13,484 bases of DNA from Planctomycetota bacterium (GCA_020425885.1 JAGQRA010000943.1:1-13484); one strand, 5' to 3'; shown: positions 1 to 7,151, counted from the first letter of the stretch. The notes: generated by a model not told the origin, from the letters alone. Made by a program: numbers and translations.

Positions 1-493
1 CCATCAGGTCGTAGTCGGTCATCAGGTCCTCGAGCCGCACGACCAGGACGCCCGGGGACCCGGTCGGGATCTTGCCCATCATCTGCAGGATGCGCCCGGC
101 GCTGTGGTCGATCTCGAAGAGCTGGCGCTCCTCGTCGGTGCGGAGGCTGCGCAACGCCTGCTGGTAGGTCGCTCCGCCGAACTCGTCGTCGGGCTCGTGC
201 AGCCACTCTTCGCCGGCATCGAGGTGGTACTTGACGCAGCTTATCACGACATCCCGCGGATCCCGGACGATGAAGGCGCAGCGTTGATCCCGGTCATCCG
301 ACAGCATGCCCTTCTCCCACAGGAAGCGTGAGCTGTGGTGGAAACAGAGGTCCCAGACCTTGGGCGGCTTCGGCTGGTCGTGCATCCGCCAGACGCGCAG
401 GTCGGTGTCGCGCTCCAAGCCTCCGAGCACCTGGGACATCAGGGTCGTGCCGGTCTTGTGAAACGTGCCGAGGAAGGAAGCGTTCGGTGTCAT
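1..493 (-). CDS. PAPS-dependent sulfotransferase 1, 3' end cut by window edge
   Basis: Reading leftward from the ATG at 493-491, 164 residues are open to the window edge. Residues 7-19 read FLGTFHKTGTTLM, the 5'-phosphosulfate binding loop of the Sulfotransfer_1 family (K13, T14, G15, T16, T17). Residues 74-85 read FIVRDPRDVVIS, the 3'-phosphate binding strand and helix with R77 and the RDPRD signature. The family moves sulfate from PAPS to a hydroxyl or amino group; the acceptor cannot be read here, but among glycosyltransferases a sugar is likely. An in-frame ATG at 550 would add 19 Arg-rich residues with poor third-position GC, so 493 is preferred; no strong Shine-Dalgarno is visible. No signal peptide is seen, so it is probably cytoplasmic. 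Usual family length is about 250-350 residues, so roughly half is missing. Confidence 0.9.
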   Translation of the reverse strand, partial: MTPNASFLGTFHKTGTTLMSQVLGGLERDTDLRVWRMHDQPKPPKVWDLCFHHSSRFLWEKGMLSDDRDQRCAFIVRDPRDVVISCVKYHLDAGEEWLHEPDDEFGGATYQQALRSLRTDEERQLFEIDHSAGRILQMMGKIPTGSPGVLVVRLEDLMTDYDLM

Positions 494-516
494 GATCTGA
501 GTCTCGGGACGCCGCA

Positions 517-530
517 ACGTTGCGCAACGT
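517..530. promoter_or_regulatory. 14-bp perfect palindrome upstream of sulfotransferase 1
   Basis: ACGTTGCGCAACGT reads the same on both strands. It lies 24-37 bases upstream of the sulfotransferase 1 start at 493, where an operator for a dimeric regulator or a small leader hairpin could sit. No matching second copy was noticed in the window. Regulatory role is inference only. Confidence 0.35.
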
Positions 531-553
531 CGATGAAGAAGCGGGAACATCCA

Positions 554-568
554 GCGCCGCTGCGGCGC
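554..568. repeat. GC-rich inverted repeat between sulfotransferase 1 and the coiled-coil gene
   Basis: GCGCCGC and GCGGCGC form 7-bp arms around a single T, in the 169-bp gap 494-662 that otherwise shows no gene. It has no T-tract, so it is at best a weak terminator or an mRNA-processing hairpin between two same-strand genes. Confidence 0.3.
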
Positions 569-645
569 CCCTCTGGGTGATCCTCCAGCCGTGTCCGCGG
601 GTGGGGGGCACGGCGCGCCGGGACAGCGAGGGGCCGGCTTGATGC

Positions 646-658
646 GGGGCTCTGCCCC
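646..658 (-). terminator. possible short hairpin after the coiled-coil gene
   Basis: Five bases after the TGA of the small minus-strand gene, arms GGGGC and GCCCC enclose a 3-base loop. No run of T follows, so intrinsic termination is doubtful; it may only pause polymerase or protect the 3' end. Confidence 0.2.
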
Positions 659-662
659 CTCT

Positions 663-911
663 TCATCGCCCACCCGCTTCGAGTTCCCGGATCCGTCGCA
701 GCGCGGAGTCCAACTGCTCGACGACGTGGAGCCCCTGTTCGCCCATCGCTTCGAGTTCGGAGCTCTTGGCTTCGAGCTGATCACGCAGCGTCTCTTCGCG
801 TTGCCGGCCGGCGTTGGCCATGGTGGCAATGGTCGCTTCCAGGGCGGCGAGGCGGTGGTCGATTCCCTCGAGGCGATCGAGGATCTCGCGGAAGACGGTG
901 CGGAACAGCAT
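663..911 (-). CDS. small coiled-coil protein, function unknown (82 aa)
   Basis: The protein is 82 residues and almost entirely predicted helix. It starts MLFRTVFREILDRLEGIDH, continues with heptad-spaced Leu/Ile/Ala and many Glu/Arg, and ends RRIRELEAGGR. Codons are strongly GC-biased at position 3 (CTC, GAG, GCC, CGC), as in the neighbouring genes, which argues it is real. No membrane segment, signal peptide or Cys pair is visible. An in-frame ATG at 959 would add 16 residues; I chose 911 because the added stretch is not heptad-like and a weak -10-like TACCGT (940-935) lies inside it. It is divergent from the giant fusion gene that itself carries a long coiled coil, so a coiled-coil partner or scaffold for that enzyme is possible. 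I do not recognise the family. Confidence 0.6.
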   Translation of the reverse strand: MLFRTVFREILDRLEGIDHRLAALEATIATMANAGRQREETLRDQLEAKSSELEAMGEQGLHVVEQLDSALRRIRELEAGGR

Positions 912-923
912 GGCGTTGTCGAT

Positions 924-955
924 TCTCGGCGCGCACGGTAACAACGCGGCCGAGA
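924..955. repeat. 7-bp inverted repeat in the divergent intergenic region
   Basis: TCTCGGC (924-930) and GCCGAGA (949-955) are perfect arms around an 18-base loop. It lies just upstream of the 911 start of the small coiled-coil gene and about 90 bases upstream of the fusion gene. It could be an operator or leader stem; chance is also possible in GC-rich DNA. Confidence 0.25.
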
Positions 956-1024
956 CCATGCACGCATCGCGTCCGAACCTCGGGCGGGCCAGCTCTTTGC
1001 CTGTGCGCCTCGTCTCGCCTGGGC

Positions 1025-1030
1025 TAGCAT
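1025..1030 (+). promoter_or_regulatory. -10-like element TAGCAT for the GT fusion gene
   Basis: TAGCAT sits in the context GGGCTAGCATCTCGG and its last base is 11 nt from the ATG at 1041. A start of transcription about 7 nt downstream of the -10 would be near 1037, giving a leader of only a few bases, i.e. a nearly leaderless mRNA; no Shine-Dalgarno is present. The identical 10-mer GCTAGCATCT occurs on the minus strand upstream of sulfotransferase 2. A convincing -35 at 17 bp is not seen; TTGCCT at 997-1002 is 22 bp away. Confidence 0.5.
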
Positions 1031-1040
1031 CTCGGCGCCC

Positions 1041-4000
1041 ATGCGGATCGCCCTCCTGTCGCACACTGCCCACACCGTGGCCGGCGCCGTGGACGGTATC
1101 GATCCCGCAGTGCTGCTGCATGCGAGGGCGCTGATCGAGTTGGGCCACTCGGTCGAGGTCTTCGCCGCGGTCGTGGACGGTGGCGGCGACGGCGTCCGCC
1201 CCAGGGAGCTGGTGAGGGGCGTTCCCTGCACCCGATATCGGCGGAACGGAGCCCTGCGTGAGGCTCTGGTCGGAGACGGTCACTTCGGGCTTGCCCGGGT
1301 CGCCGAATCGCTCGTCGAGACGAGCTATGCCCTGGCCTGCGTTCGCCGGGCGTTGCGCCGGGAGGAGTTCGACGTCGTCGAGATCGTCGGTGACGGCGCC
1401 GCCGCCGGCCTGGTGGCGTTGTGTGACGGCCTGCCGGCGTTGGTCCGTTCGAACGGAGTCTGGGCGGCGGCTGGCAGCACGGCCGAACGTCTCGGCGCCT
1501 CGCGGCTTGCCCGGATCGGAATGGCCGCGGCGCGCTCGGTCAGCGTGCCATCGTTCTGGCTGCGTGACGAGCTCGCGCATCGCGGAGTCTACAGCGGTGC
1601 CTTGGTCGTGCCGGACGGGATCGAATTGCCGCCGGATGCCGTGCATGCTGCCGCTGACGGGAAACGGTTGTTCGTCTGGTGGGACGGCGACAGCGGCTCG
1701 GTCGAGCCAATGGTCGCGGTGATCGCGAAGCTGCTCGGCGATCACGAAGGACTGAGCGTCACCTTGTCCGGGCCGAAGGCCGGTGATCGGATCCTGACCG
1801 GCCTGCGGTCGCGCGCGGGTGGTCGTGATGACCTTGGCGCAAGGGTGTCCTCGGTCGACGCCTCCGCCGGCCTGCCGGCCGTACCGTCGATCGGACTGTT
1901 CTGGTTCGGATCGGCGCCGGTATGTCCCGCGATGCTGCTCGCGGCGATGGCGGCGGGGATGCCGCTCGCCGTGCACGGCGCAGGCGCGGTGGCCGAGGCG
2001 GCGCGCGACGAACTCGATGCCCTGCTCTGCAAGGACGAGGACTCCGTGCTGCCGAGATTGAACCGCCTGCTCTCGACCCCGGGCCTGCGTGCCCGGCTGT
2101 CGAAGGCGGCCCGTCATCGCGCTGCGTCCCGCTTCGATCCGTTGGCCTGTGCCGAGCGGCGACTGCAGGCCTACGGACTCGCCGTCACCGGGCGGGCGAA
2201 TCGCGCCGGGCACGTTGCCGGCGACGACGGCGCCGTCGTCCTCGGTCCTGCCAACTGGTTCGATGCCTGGTGGTTGGCGGGGACGGAGCGGCAGCCGACC
2301 GGGTTCGACCGCGATGAGGCCGGTCGGATCAGATTGCTGGATCTCGACTACGACGAGCTGAAGGTCGTCGAGGCGGTGCTGACGCGTGCCTGGAGCGACG
2401 GGCCCAAGGACTGGAGCGCCGCCGAATGGGCGGAATTGCGCGAGCTGCAGGGGCAGATGCTGGATCACTTCGATGGCATGAGGCGTCATCAGGAAGGTGG
2501 TGCGACCGCCGCCGACTCCAGGGTCGAACTCGCATTGCCGTCGACCGATCACCGGATGCTCGCCGCGGATCAGCCTGGCTACCTGCTGAGCGAGGCCTGG
2601 CGCCTGCAGCATCACGCCGGCTATGCCGCCTGGCTTGCCGACGTGATCAGGCGGCGCGACTTTGCAACCCGTGCCCGTGAGAACGTCCACCTGCGGCGCA
2701 TCGCCATCGAGGCCGCGCGGTTCGTTCCGGGCAGTGCCACCTTCGACGTGCTGCGCAGGGTCTATCGTGACCGGCGGTGTCGCGACCGTGTCGTCGAGGC
2801 CGACCGCGAGTATCTCGCCCAACATCCCGGGGCGAACACGTTCGCCAGCGGCCTCGCCGAGCTGGGGCTGCATGCACCGATGGCGAGTTCCCGGTTCCCG
2901 GTGCCGCGGCGTCGGCATCGCCGCACCGCGGTCACGGCCGCCCCCAGGATCACCGTCGTGATCCCGTCCTATCGACACGAGGCGTACGTTCGCCTCGCCA
3001 TCGAGAGCTGCCTGCGGCAGACGATCGCCGACGTGCGCGTGCTCGTCGTCGATGACAGGAGCCCGGACGGGACGGTCGCGGCTGCCAGGGCGATCGACGA
3101 CCCCCGCCTCCGCGTCGAAGTCAACGAGGCCAACCTCGGCCTCGGTGCGAGCGTGCTCGGCGCGCTCGAGCTCGTCGACACGCCGTTCGTGGCGTTGCTC
3201 AATTCGGACGATCTGTTCCATTCGGAACGACTGGAGCGGTGTCTTGCCGCCTTCGAGGCCGAGCCCGAGGTGGCGTTGGTGGCGACGGGTTTCGCCGTCG
3301 TCGACCGGGCCGGCATGGTGCTGACGCACGAGACGTCCTGCGCGGCGGAGATCGGGCCAAAGGCCCACGGCTGGATACGTTGGTTCGGCGCGATTGCGCG
3401 TGATGAGCTGCGACGACCCGAGGACTGGGTCTCCTTCGAGGTCCTGTTGCGACACAACGTGCTCGCGACCAGCTCCAACATGGTGTTCCGCACCGACTGG
3501 CTGCGTCGGCACATGCCCGAAGCGAGCCGGCTCAAGTACTGCCTCGACTGGCAGCTGTTCCTGCAGGCCGCGATGGAAGGCTCGCTGCAGATGGTCGAGG
3601 GTCAGTTGCTGGCCTATCGCCTGCACGATGCGAACACCGTCTGGTTCGCCGAGGGCGGTCGCGCCGACTACGTGTACGAGGTCAACAGGGTGGTCGATCG
3701 CGTGCTCGGGCAGTGGTTCGAGCGCGCCGTGGCCGCCATGGGCGCCGCCGCCGCCGTCGAACGGCTCGCCCGGCTGCTCGAGGACGATGTCCGCGCCCAC
3801 GGTGAGACCGACGGACTGGCCCTCTATCTGTCGGATCTCGTCGGTCGTCATGCGGCAGGGGGCCTCGATCCCGAGGCGGTCTCGTTGACGGCGTTGGCCG
3901 AGGCCGCGCTGCGGCGGAAGACCTATGCTCGCGTCACCGACGGCCTCGACGTCGATCCGTGGGACCTGCCATGGCGGCTCCAGGCTGGTGATCGCTGGCG

Positions 4001-6074
4001 CATCGAACGTGACGTCGCGGATGGTCTCGGCGCGCGGGCAAGGTCGCTCGACAACGAGTGCGCGCGGCTGCGCCTGGATCTCGATTCCATCAAGGCCGAG
4101 ACCGAGGACCTGCGGTCGATGCGGCAACGGACCGAGCCCGAGATCCAGGATCTGCGCGGCCAGGTGCTCGCGATGCGTGCCGCCCACCGCGAGCTCGAAG
4201 CGAAGGCCAAGGCGGCGGCTGCCGACCAGGTCCGCAGTGCGCAGCAGGTTGCTTCGCTGCGCCTCGAGGCCGAGCGCCAGGCAGAGTCGATCGCCCGTCT
4301 CCGATCCCTGGCCGAAGAGCGCCTCGGGCTCCTCTCGGAGCGTCGCCGCGAGCTGGCAGAGTGTGAGCGGCGCCTCGACGAACACCGACGCCTGGTGGCC
4401 GAGCGCGATCAGCGCCTCGACAAACGCCGGCAGCTGCTGGCCGAGCGCGATCGACGCCTCGACGAACATCGACAGCTGCTGGCGGAGCGGGATCAACGCC
4501 TGGAGGACCGTCGGCGCGAGATCGCACAGCTCGTCGGCAGTCTGGAGCAGGGACGGAGTGAAATGGCTGCCATCAGCGGCGAGCTCGAGGCGGCGAGGCA
4601 GTCCGTCGCGAGCCTCGGCCTCGAACTTCAGGCGCGCATGGCGGAGATCGCGAGCCTGCTCGGCGAGCGCGAAGAGGCCCGGTCGCAGGCCCGACTCGAA
4701 GGGCGACTGCGCCATCGGGCGATCGTCGCCGCGCTCGCCGCGCACGCCGACCTGAGAGCCCGGCTCCGATCCCCGTCGTGGCGTCTGGGCGACACCCTGA
4801 TGCGACGGATCGGAGTGCTAGGGGCCTACAAGACCCTCGCCGGCTGGATGCGGCGGTTGGCGGCCGCCGGGCGGCGGGGGGGGTGGCATCTGCAACGGTT
4901 CGCCACCGCAGCCGGGCGCGAGCGGTCCGGGGTCATCGTGTTTGCGGATGCCGATGCCGGTGGGATGCTCGACGAACGCGTCCTCCGCTGGCTGCGGCCC
5001 GTGGGGCGCGAGCCCCGTCGTCTCGTCGGTTGGACCGATGGCCTGTTGCGGCAGACGGCCCGCGACATCGGGCGCGGGCTGTGGTTGGCCGATGACGCCC
5101 GGCTGGCGGCCTCGGATCGCGATTACTTCCGGCGGCGGAATGCGACCGGAGTCGAGGCCTTGGAGCTGCTGTTCGAAACGAATCCATGGCTCCGCCGGGC
5201 CTGGCGTGGGGCTCGGATCGCGAAGACCACGCGTTCGCGGGTGGCGATCGCGCAGGGGCTCGCCGGCGGAGCCGTACAGGCCTACGCGGCCAAGCTGCTG
5301 TGTGGCGTCCGCTGCGTTCTCGTCCTCGGTGACGAGGATCTGTCCGATCCGGGGTTTGCCGCCGCGGCCACGGCCGCGATCTTGCGCGCGGCGGACGTGA
5401 TCGTGGCCGATTCCGACCTGGTCCTGCGAGCGGTGGAACGGCTCGCCGGTTCGCTGCCGGAGCGGGCGGTGATCCGCTGGGCGGTGCCGGCCGCCGAGGG
5501 CGCCGTGGTCCAGGCAGCCGAGGCCCGGCACAGCCCGCTGCGTTGCTTCGTGCACTGGTGCGCTGCGATGCGGGTCGACCCCGAAACACTCGTCGAGGGT
5601 GTTCGTCTGGCGGCTGCGGGCGGTCTCGAATTGCGGGTGGACGTCGTCGGTCGTCCGGGCAGCGATGCGGAAGCCCTGCATCGCCGGCTGATGTTCGAAG
5701 ACCGGCTGCAGGAGGCCGGGGTCGCGGCGCGATTCCGCCTGCATGGTGAGGTGGCGCCAGCGGCGCGGCGGCGCCTCCTGCGCGACAGCGATGTGGTGCT
5801 TTGGATCGGTCGTTCGATGGCGGCAGCAGGCCTGCCGTTCGCGATCGTCGAGGCGATGGCGGCGGCGCGACCCGTGATCGCATCCGCCGTGCCCGAGTTG
5901 ACCTGGGTGCCGGCGTTGGCAGAGCAGACATTCCTCGTCGAACCCGGCGATGCCGGGGCCTTGGCCACGGCATTGCAGGCTCTGGCTGCGGATCCGGCAG
6001 CCGGTACCGGCCGGGCCGAGGCTGCGCTGGCGCTCCTGGCGGCGAATGCCCGGGACGATCCGGGTCTGGTATGA
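1041..6074 (+). CDS. multidomain glycosyltransferase: GT4-like / GT2 / coiled coil / GT4-like (1677 aa)
   Basis: Domains in order. Residues 1-380: GT-B fold, starting MRIALLSHTAH, with VPS near 169 and the VPDGIELPP hinge near 189; the usual GT4 Glu is missing (CPAMLLAAMAAG, 295-306). Residues 380-630: mostly helical linker, not recognised. Residues 635-870: GT2 (GT-A) domain with VVIPSYRHEAYV, VVDDRSPDGT (D671, D672), NSDD metal site (721-724) and CLDWQLF (834-840). Residues 1000-1220: coiled coil including four 14-residue repeats; then SPSWRLGD near 1242, a motif often seen after coiled coils in bacterial GTs. Residues 1295-1660: second GT-B with ADVIVADSDLVL near 1450 and GLPFAIVEAMAAARP keeping E1604. 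Role (inferred): a cytoplasmic or membrane-associated enzyme adding more than one sugar to a surface glycan. The start fits the first beta-strand of the GT-B fold. Substrates are unknown. Confidence 0.92.
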   Translation: MRIALLSHTAHTVAGAVDGIDPAVLLHARALIELGHSVEVFAAVVDGGGDGVRPRELVRGVPCTRYRRNGALREALVGDGHFGLARVAESLVETSYALACVRRALRREEFDVVEIVGDGAAAGLVALCDGLPALVRSNGVWAAAGSTAERLGASRLARIGMAAARSVSVPSFWLRDELAHRGVYSGALVVPDGIELPPDAVHAAADGKRLFVWWDGDSGSVEPMVAVIAKLLGDHEGLSVTLSGPKAGDRILTGLRSRAGGRDDLGARVSSVDASAGLPAVPSIGLFWFGSAPVCPAMLLAAMAAGMPLAVHGAGAVAEAARDELDALLCKDEDSVLPRLNRLLSTPGLRARLSKAARHRAASRFDPLACAERRLQAYGLAVTGRANRAGHVAGDDGAVVLGPANWFDAWWLAGTERQPTGFDRDEAGRIRLLDLDYDELKVVEAVLTRAWSDGPKDWSAAEWAELRELQGQMLDHFDGMRRHQEGGATAADSRVELALPSTDHRMLAADQPGYLLSEAWRLQHHAGYAAWLADVIRRRDFATRARENVHLRRIAIEAARFVPGSATFDVLRRVYRDRRCRDRVVEADREYLAQHPGANTFASGLAELGLHAPMASSRFPVPRRRHRRTAVTAAPRITVVIPSYRHEAYVRLAIESCLRQTIADVRVLVVDDRSPDGTVAAARAIDDPRLRVEVNEANLGLGASVLGALELVDTPFVALLNSDDLFHSERLERCLAAFEAEPEVALVATGFAVVDRAGMVLTHETSCAAEIGPKAHGWIRWFGAIARDELRRPEDWVSFEVLLRHNVLATSSNMVFRTDWLRRHMPEASRLKYCLDWQLFLQAAMEGSLQMVEGQLLAYRLHDANTVWFAEGGRADYVYEVNRVVDRVLGQWFERAVAAMGAAAAVERLARLLEDDVRAHGETDGLALYLSDLVGRHAAGGLDPEAVSLTALAEAALRRKTYARVTDGLDVDPWDLPWRLQAGDRWRIERDVADGLGARARSLDNECARLRLDLDSIKAETEDLRSMRQRTEPEIQDLRGQVLAMRAAHRELEAKAKAAAADQVRSAQQVASLRLEAERQAESIARLRSLAEERLGLLSERRRELAECERRLDEHRRLVAERDQRLDKRRQLLAERDRRLDEHRQLLAERDQRLEDRRREIAQLVGSLEQGRSEMAAISGELEAARQSVASLGLELQARMAEIASLLGEREEARSQARLEGRLRHRAIVAALAAHADLRARLRSPSWRLGDTLMRRIGVLGAYKTLAGWMRRLAAAGRRGGWHLQRFATAAGRERSGVIVFADADAGGMLDERVLRWLRPVGREPRRLVGWTDGLLRQTARDIGRGLWLADDARLAASDRDYFRRRNATGVEALELLFETNPWLRRAWRGARIAKTTRSRVAIAQGLAGGAVQAYAAKLLCGVRCVLVLGDEDLSDPGFAAAATAAILRAADVIVADSDLVLRAVERLAGSLPERAVIRWAVPAAEGAVVQAAEARHSPLRCFVHWCAAMRVDPETLVEGVRLAAAGGLELRVDVVGRPGSDAEALHRRLMFEDRLQEAGVAARFRLHGEVAPAARRRLLRDSDVVLWIGRSMAAAGLPFAIVEAMAAARPVIASAVPELTWVPALAEQTFLVEPGDAGALATALQALAADPAAGTGRAEAALALLAANARDDPGLV
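4371..4538 (+). repeat. 42-bp in-frame tandem repeat (14-residue coiled-coil repeat)
   Basis: Units begin at 4371, 4413, 4455 and 4497, each with CGCCT(C/G)GA and spaced exactly 42 bp. They encode RLDEHRRLVAERDQ-like units: DEHRRLVAERDQ, DKRRQLLAERDR, DEHRQLLAERDQ and a diverged EDRRREIAQL. Fourteen residues is two heptads, so copy-number change would lengthen or shorten the coiled coil without breaking the frame. Confidence 0.85.
4876..4883 (+). repeat. run of eight G inside the fusion gene
   Basis: Eight consecutive G bases encode part of Arg-Gly-Gly at residues 1279-1281, between the coiled coil and the last GT-B domain. The frame is intact here and continues to the natural stop. One extra G would meet a stop by 5095; one G fewer could not pass a stop at 5400. 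Either slip removes the last GT-B domain. Confidence 0.75.
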
Positions 6075-6092
6075 CGAGCGGCGCGATGGATC

Positions 6093-6114
6093 GTCGCGAC
6101 TGCGGCGACCGCCG
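6093..6114. terminator. possible hairpins in the 41-bp convergent gap
   Basis: Between the fusion gene stop and the sulfotransferase 2 stop, two mutually exclusive stems can form: GTCGC/GCGAC (6093-6097 with 6105-6109) and CGGCG/CGCCG (6103-6107 with 6110-6114). There is no T-tract on either strand. A bidirectional terminator is expected at such a place, but the sequence support is weak. Confidence 0.2.
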
Positions 6115-6115
6115 A

Positions 6116-7006
6116 CTACCAGTCCGACGAGGACTCGTAACCGCAAGCGATCAGCGTTTCGCCGGCGATGTCCTTGAAGATCGCCTTCTGCTCCGCGGAC
6201 CATGCCAGCCACCGACCAACGGGCTTGAAGTGGGCGGGCTTCGCGTCGGCTTTCCAGCGATCCGCGTTCGAACCCTCGAACTCCGAGGAGCCCTTGACGA
6301 GGACATTGGTCGCGATCTTCTCGAAGGGGTAGACCTCGGGATCGAGCTGCAGCGCAAGGCAGACACCTCGCACGAAGGCTTCGGAGTCGGCCGTCGCGGC
6401 CTCGTAGGTGCAGTAATGCACCGGTCGCTGTTGTGACAGCAGGAGGTCTCGGGTTCGGAGCATCATCTGCGCGTTGTTGGCCCAGTCCTTGGCGGCGGCC
6501 GAGAAGTCCCATTGCGGCCAGGTCTTGACGACGGACGAGACCACGTCGCGTCCGTCGCGCATCAGGAGCAGCAGGTGCTCCTGGGGGAAGTAGGCGAAGA
6601 AGTGATCGAGGTAGTCGGTGCTGGGCTGGGTCATCAGGATGCGCTGACCCGGGGCCGCAGCCTGCAGGTAGGCGGCGAACGCGGTGCCGAGCAACGCGCA
6701 CAGGCCACTGTCGCCGAGCCGCTCGCGGTTGAAGTGATAGCGCTCGAAGAAGGCCTCGGTCATGCGGTGCATGCTGGCGGATTGCGTCAGCAGCGGGATC
6801 TCCCAGATGTCGCGCGGATGACGACGCAGGTGCGGATGCAGCGCGAGCAGGTTGGTGACGAATTGAGAACCGGAACGCGGCATGACCCCGAACACGAACA
6901 GCCCGGGATTGGGGCTAACCTCGGCGATCCAGCTGCGGAGATCGGCCGTGATTTCCGGACACGCTACCTCCCGGGCCGTGGCGTATGGATCACCGTCTTG
7001 CTTCAA
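6116..7006 (-). CDS. PAPS-dependent sulfotransferase 2
   Basis: The 5'-phosphosulfate loop is LFVFGVMPRSGSQFVTNLL, and the 3'-phosphate motif LLLMRDGRDVVSS follows about 105 residues later; both mark the Sulfotransfer family. It carries a sulfate from PAPS to an unknown acceptor, probably a sugar made by the adjacent GTs. The longest reading starts at ATG 7111 (331 aa), but its first 35 codons include CTA, TCA, ACA, AAA and several CGA, codons avoided by the neighbours, and contain a promoter-like TAGCAT. I therefore place the start at TTG 7006 (296 aa, KQDGDPYATAREV...), which still precedes the sulfate loop; the start is uncertain. It is convergent with the fusion gene and divergent from the next operon. 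No signal peptide is seen. It differs clearly from sulfotransferase 1, so it is not a recent duplicate. Confidence 0.88.
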   Translation of the reverse strand: MKQDGDPYATAREVACPEITADLRSWIAEVSPNPGLFVFGVMPRSGSQFVTNLLALHPHLRRHPRDIWEIPLLTQSASMHRMTEAFFERYHFNRERLGDSGLCALLGTAFAAYLQAAAPGQRILMTQPSTDYLDHFFAYFPQEHLLLLMRDGRDVVSSVVKTWPQWDFSAAAKDWANNAQMMLRTRDLLLSQQRPVHYCTYEAATADSEAFVRGVCLALQLDPEVYPFEKIATNVLVKGSSEFEGSNADRWKADAKPAHFKPVGRWLAWSAEQKAIFKDIAGETLIACGYESSSDW

Positions 7007-7071
7007 GATTCGTTGGCCTGTGACTCGTGATTTCGAATGCGGGAGAGCGCCCGAACGTCGACGGCCGACAG

Positions 7072-7077
7072 ATGCTA
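7072..7077 (-). promoter_or_regulatory. -10-like element TAGCAT for sulfotransferase 2
   Basis: On the minus strand the sequence reads GAGCTAGCATCTG, sharing the 10-mer GCTAGCATCT with the element at 1023-1032. Transcription would begin near 7065, giving a leader of about 60 nt to the TTG at 7006. This supports a translation start downstream of ATG 7111. Confidence 0.45.
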
Positions 7078-7151
7078 GCTCGGTCCGGAGCTGATTCCAC
7101 CGCTGCAACATTCTTGCGCATGCGTTGCGTGCACGGCCACCGGGGCCGGGC

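Noticed and set aside
912..4745. Upstream 1,277 codons of the 1,360-codon minus-strand frame ending at 663
   Set aside because: It is antisense and codon-aligned to the fusion gene, whose domains are clear. The translation shows no recognisable domain; the frame is open only because TTA, CTA and TCA are avoided. Only the last 82 codons look like a gene.
4818..6701. 627-codon minus-strand open frame
   Set aside because: Antisense mirror of the fusion gene's 3' part and out of frame with sulfotransferase 2; no domain is recognisable.
6916..6921. TAACCT in GGGGCTAACCTCGG on the plus strand, similar to the promoter element
   Set aside because: It lies inside sulfotransferase 2 coding sequence with no plus-strand gene start at a suitable distance; probably chance from the codons GAG GTT AGC CCC.
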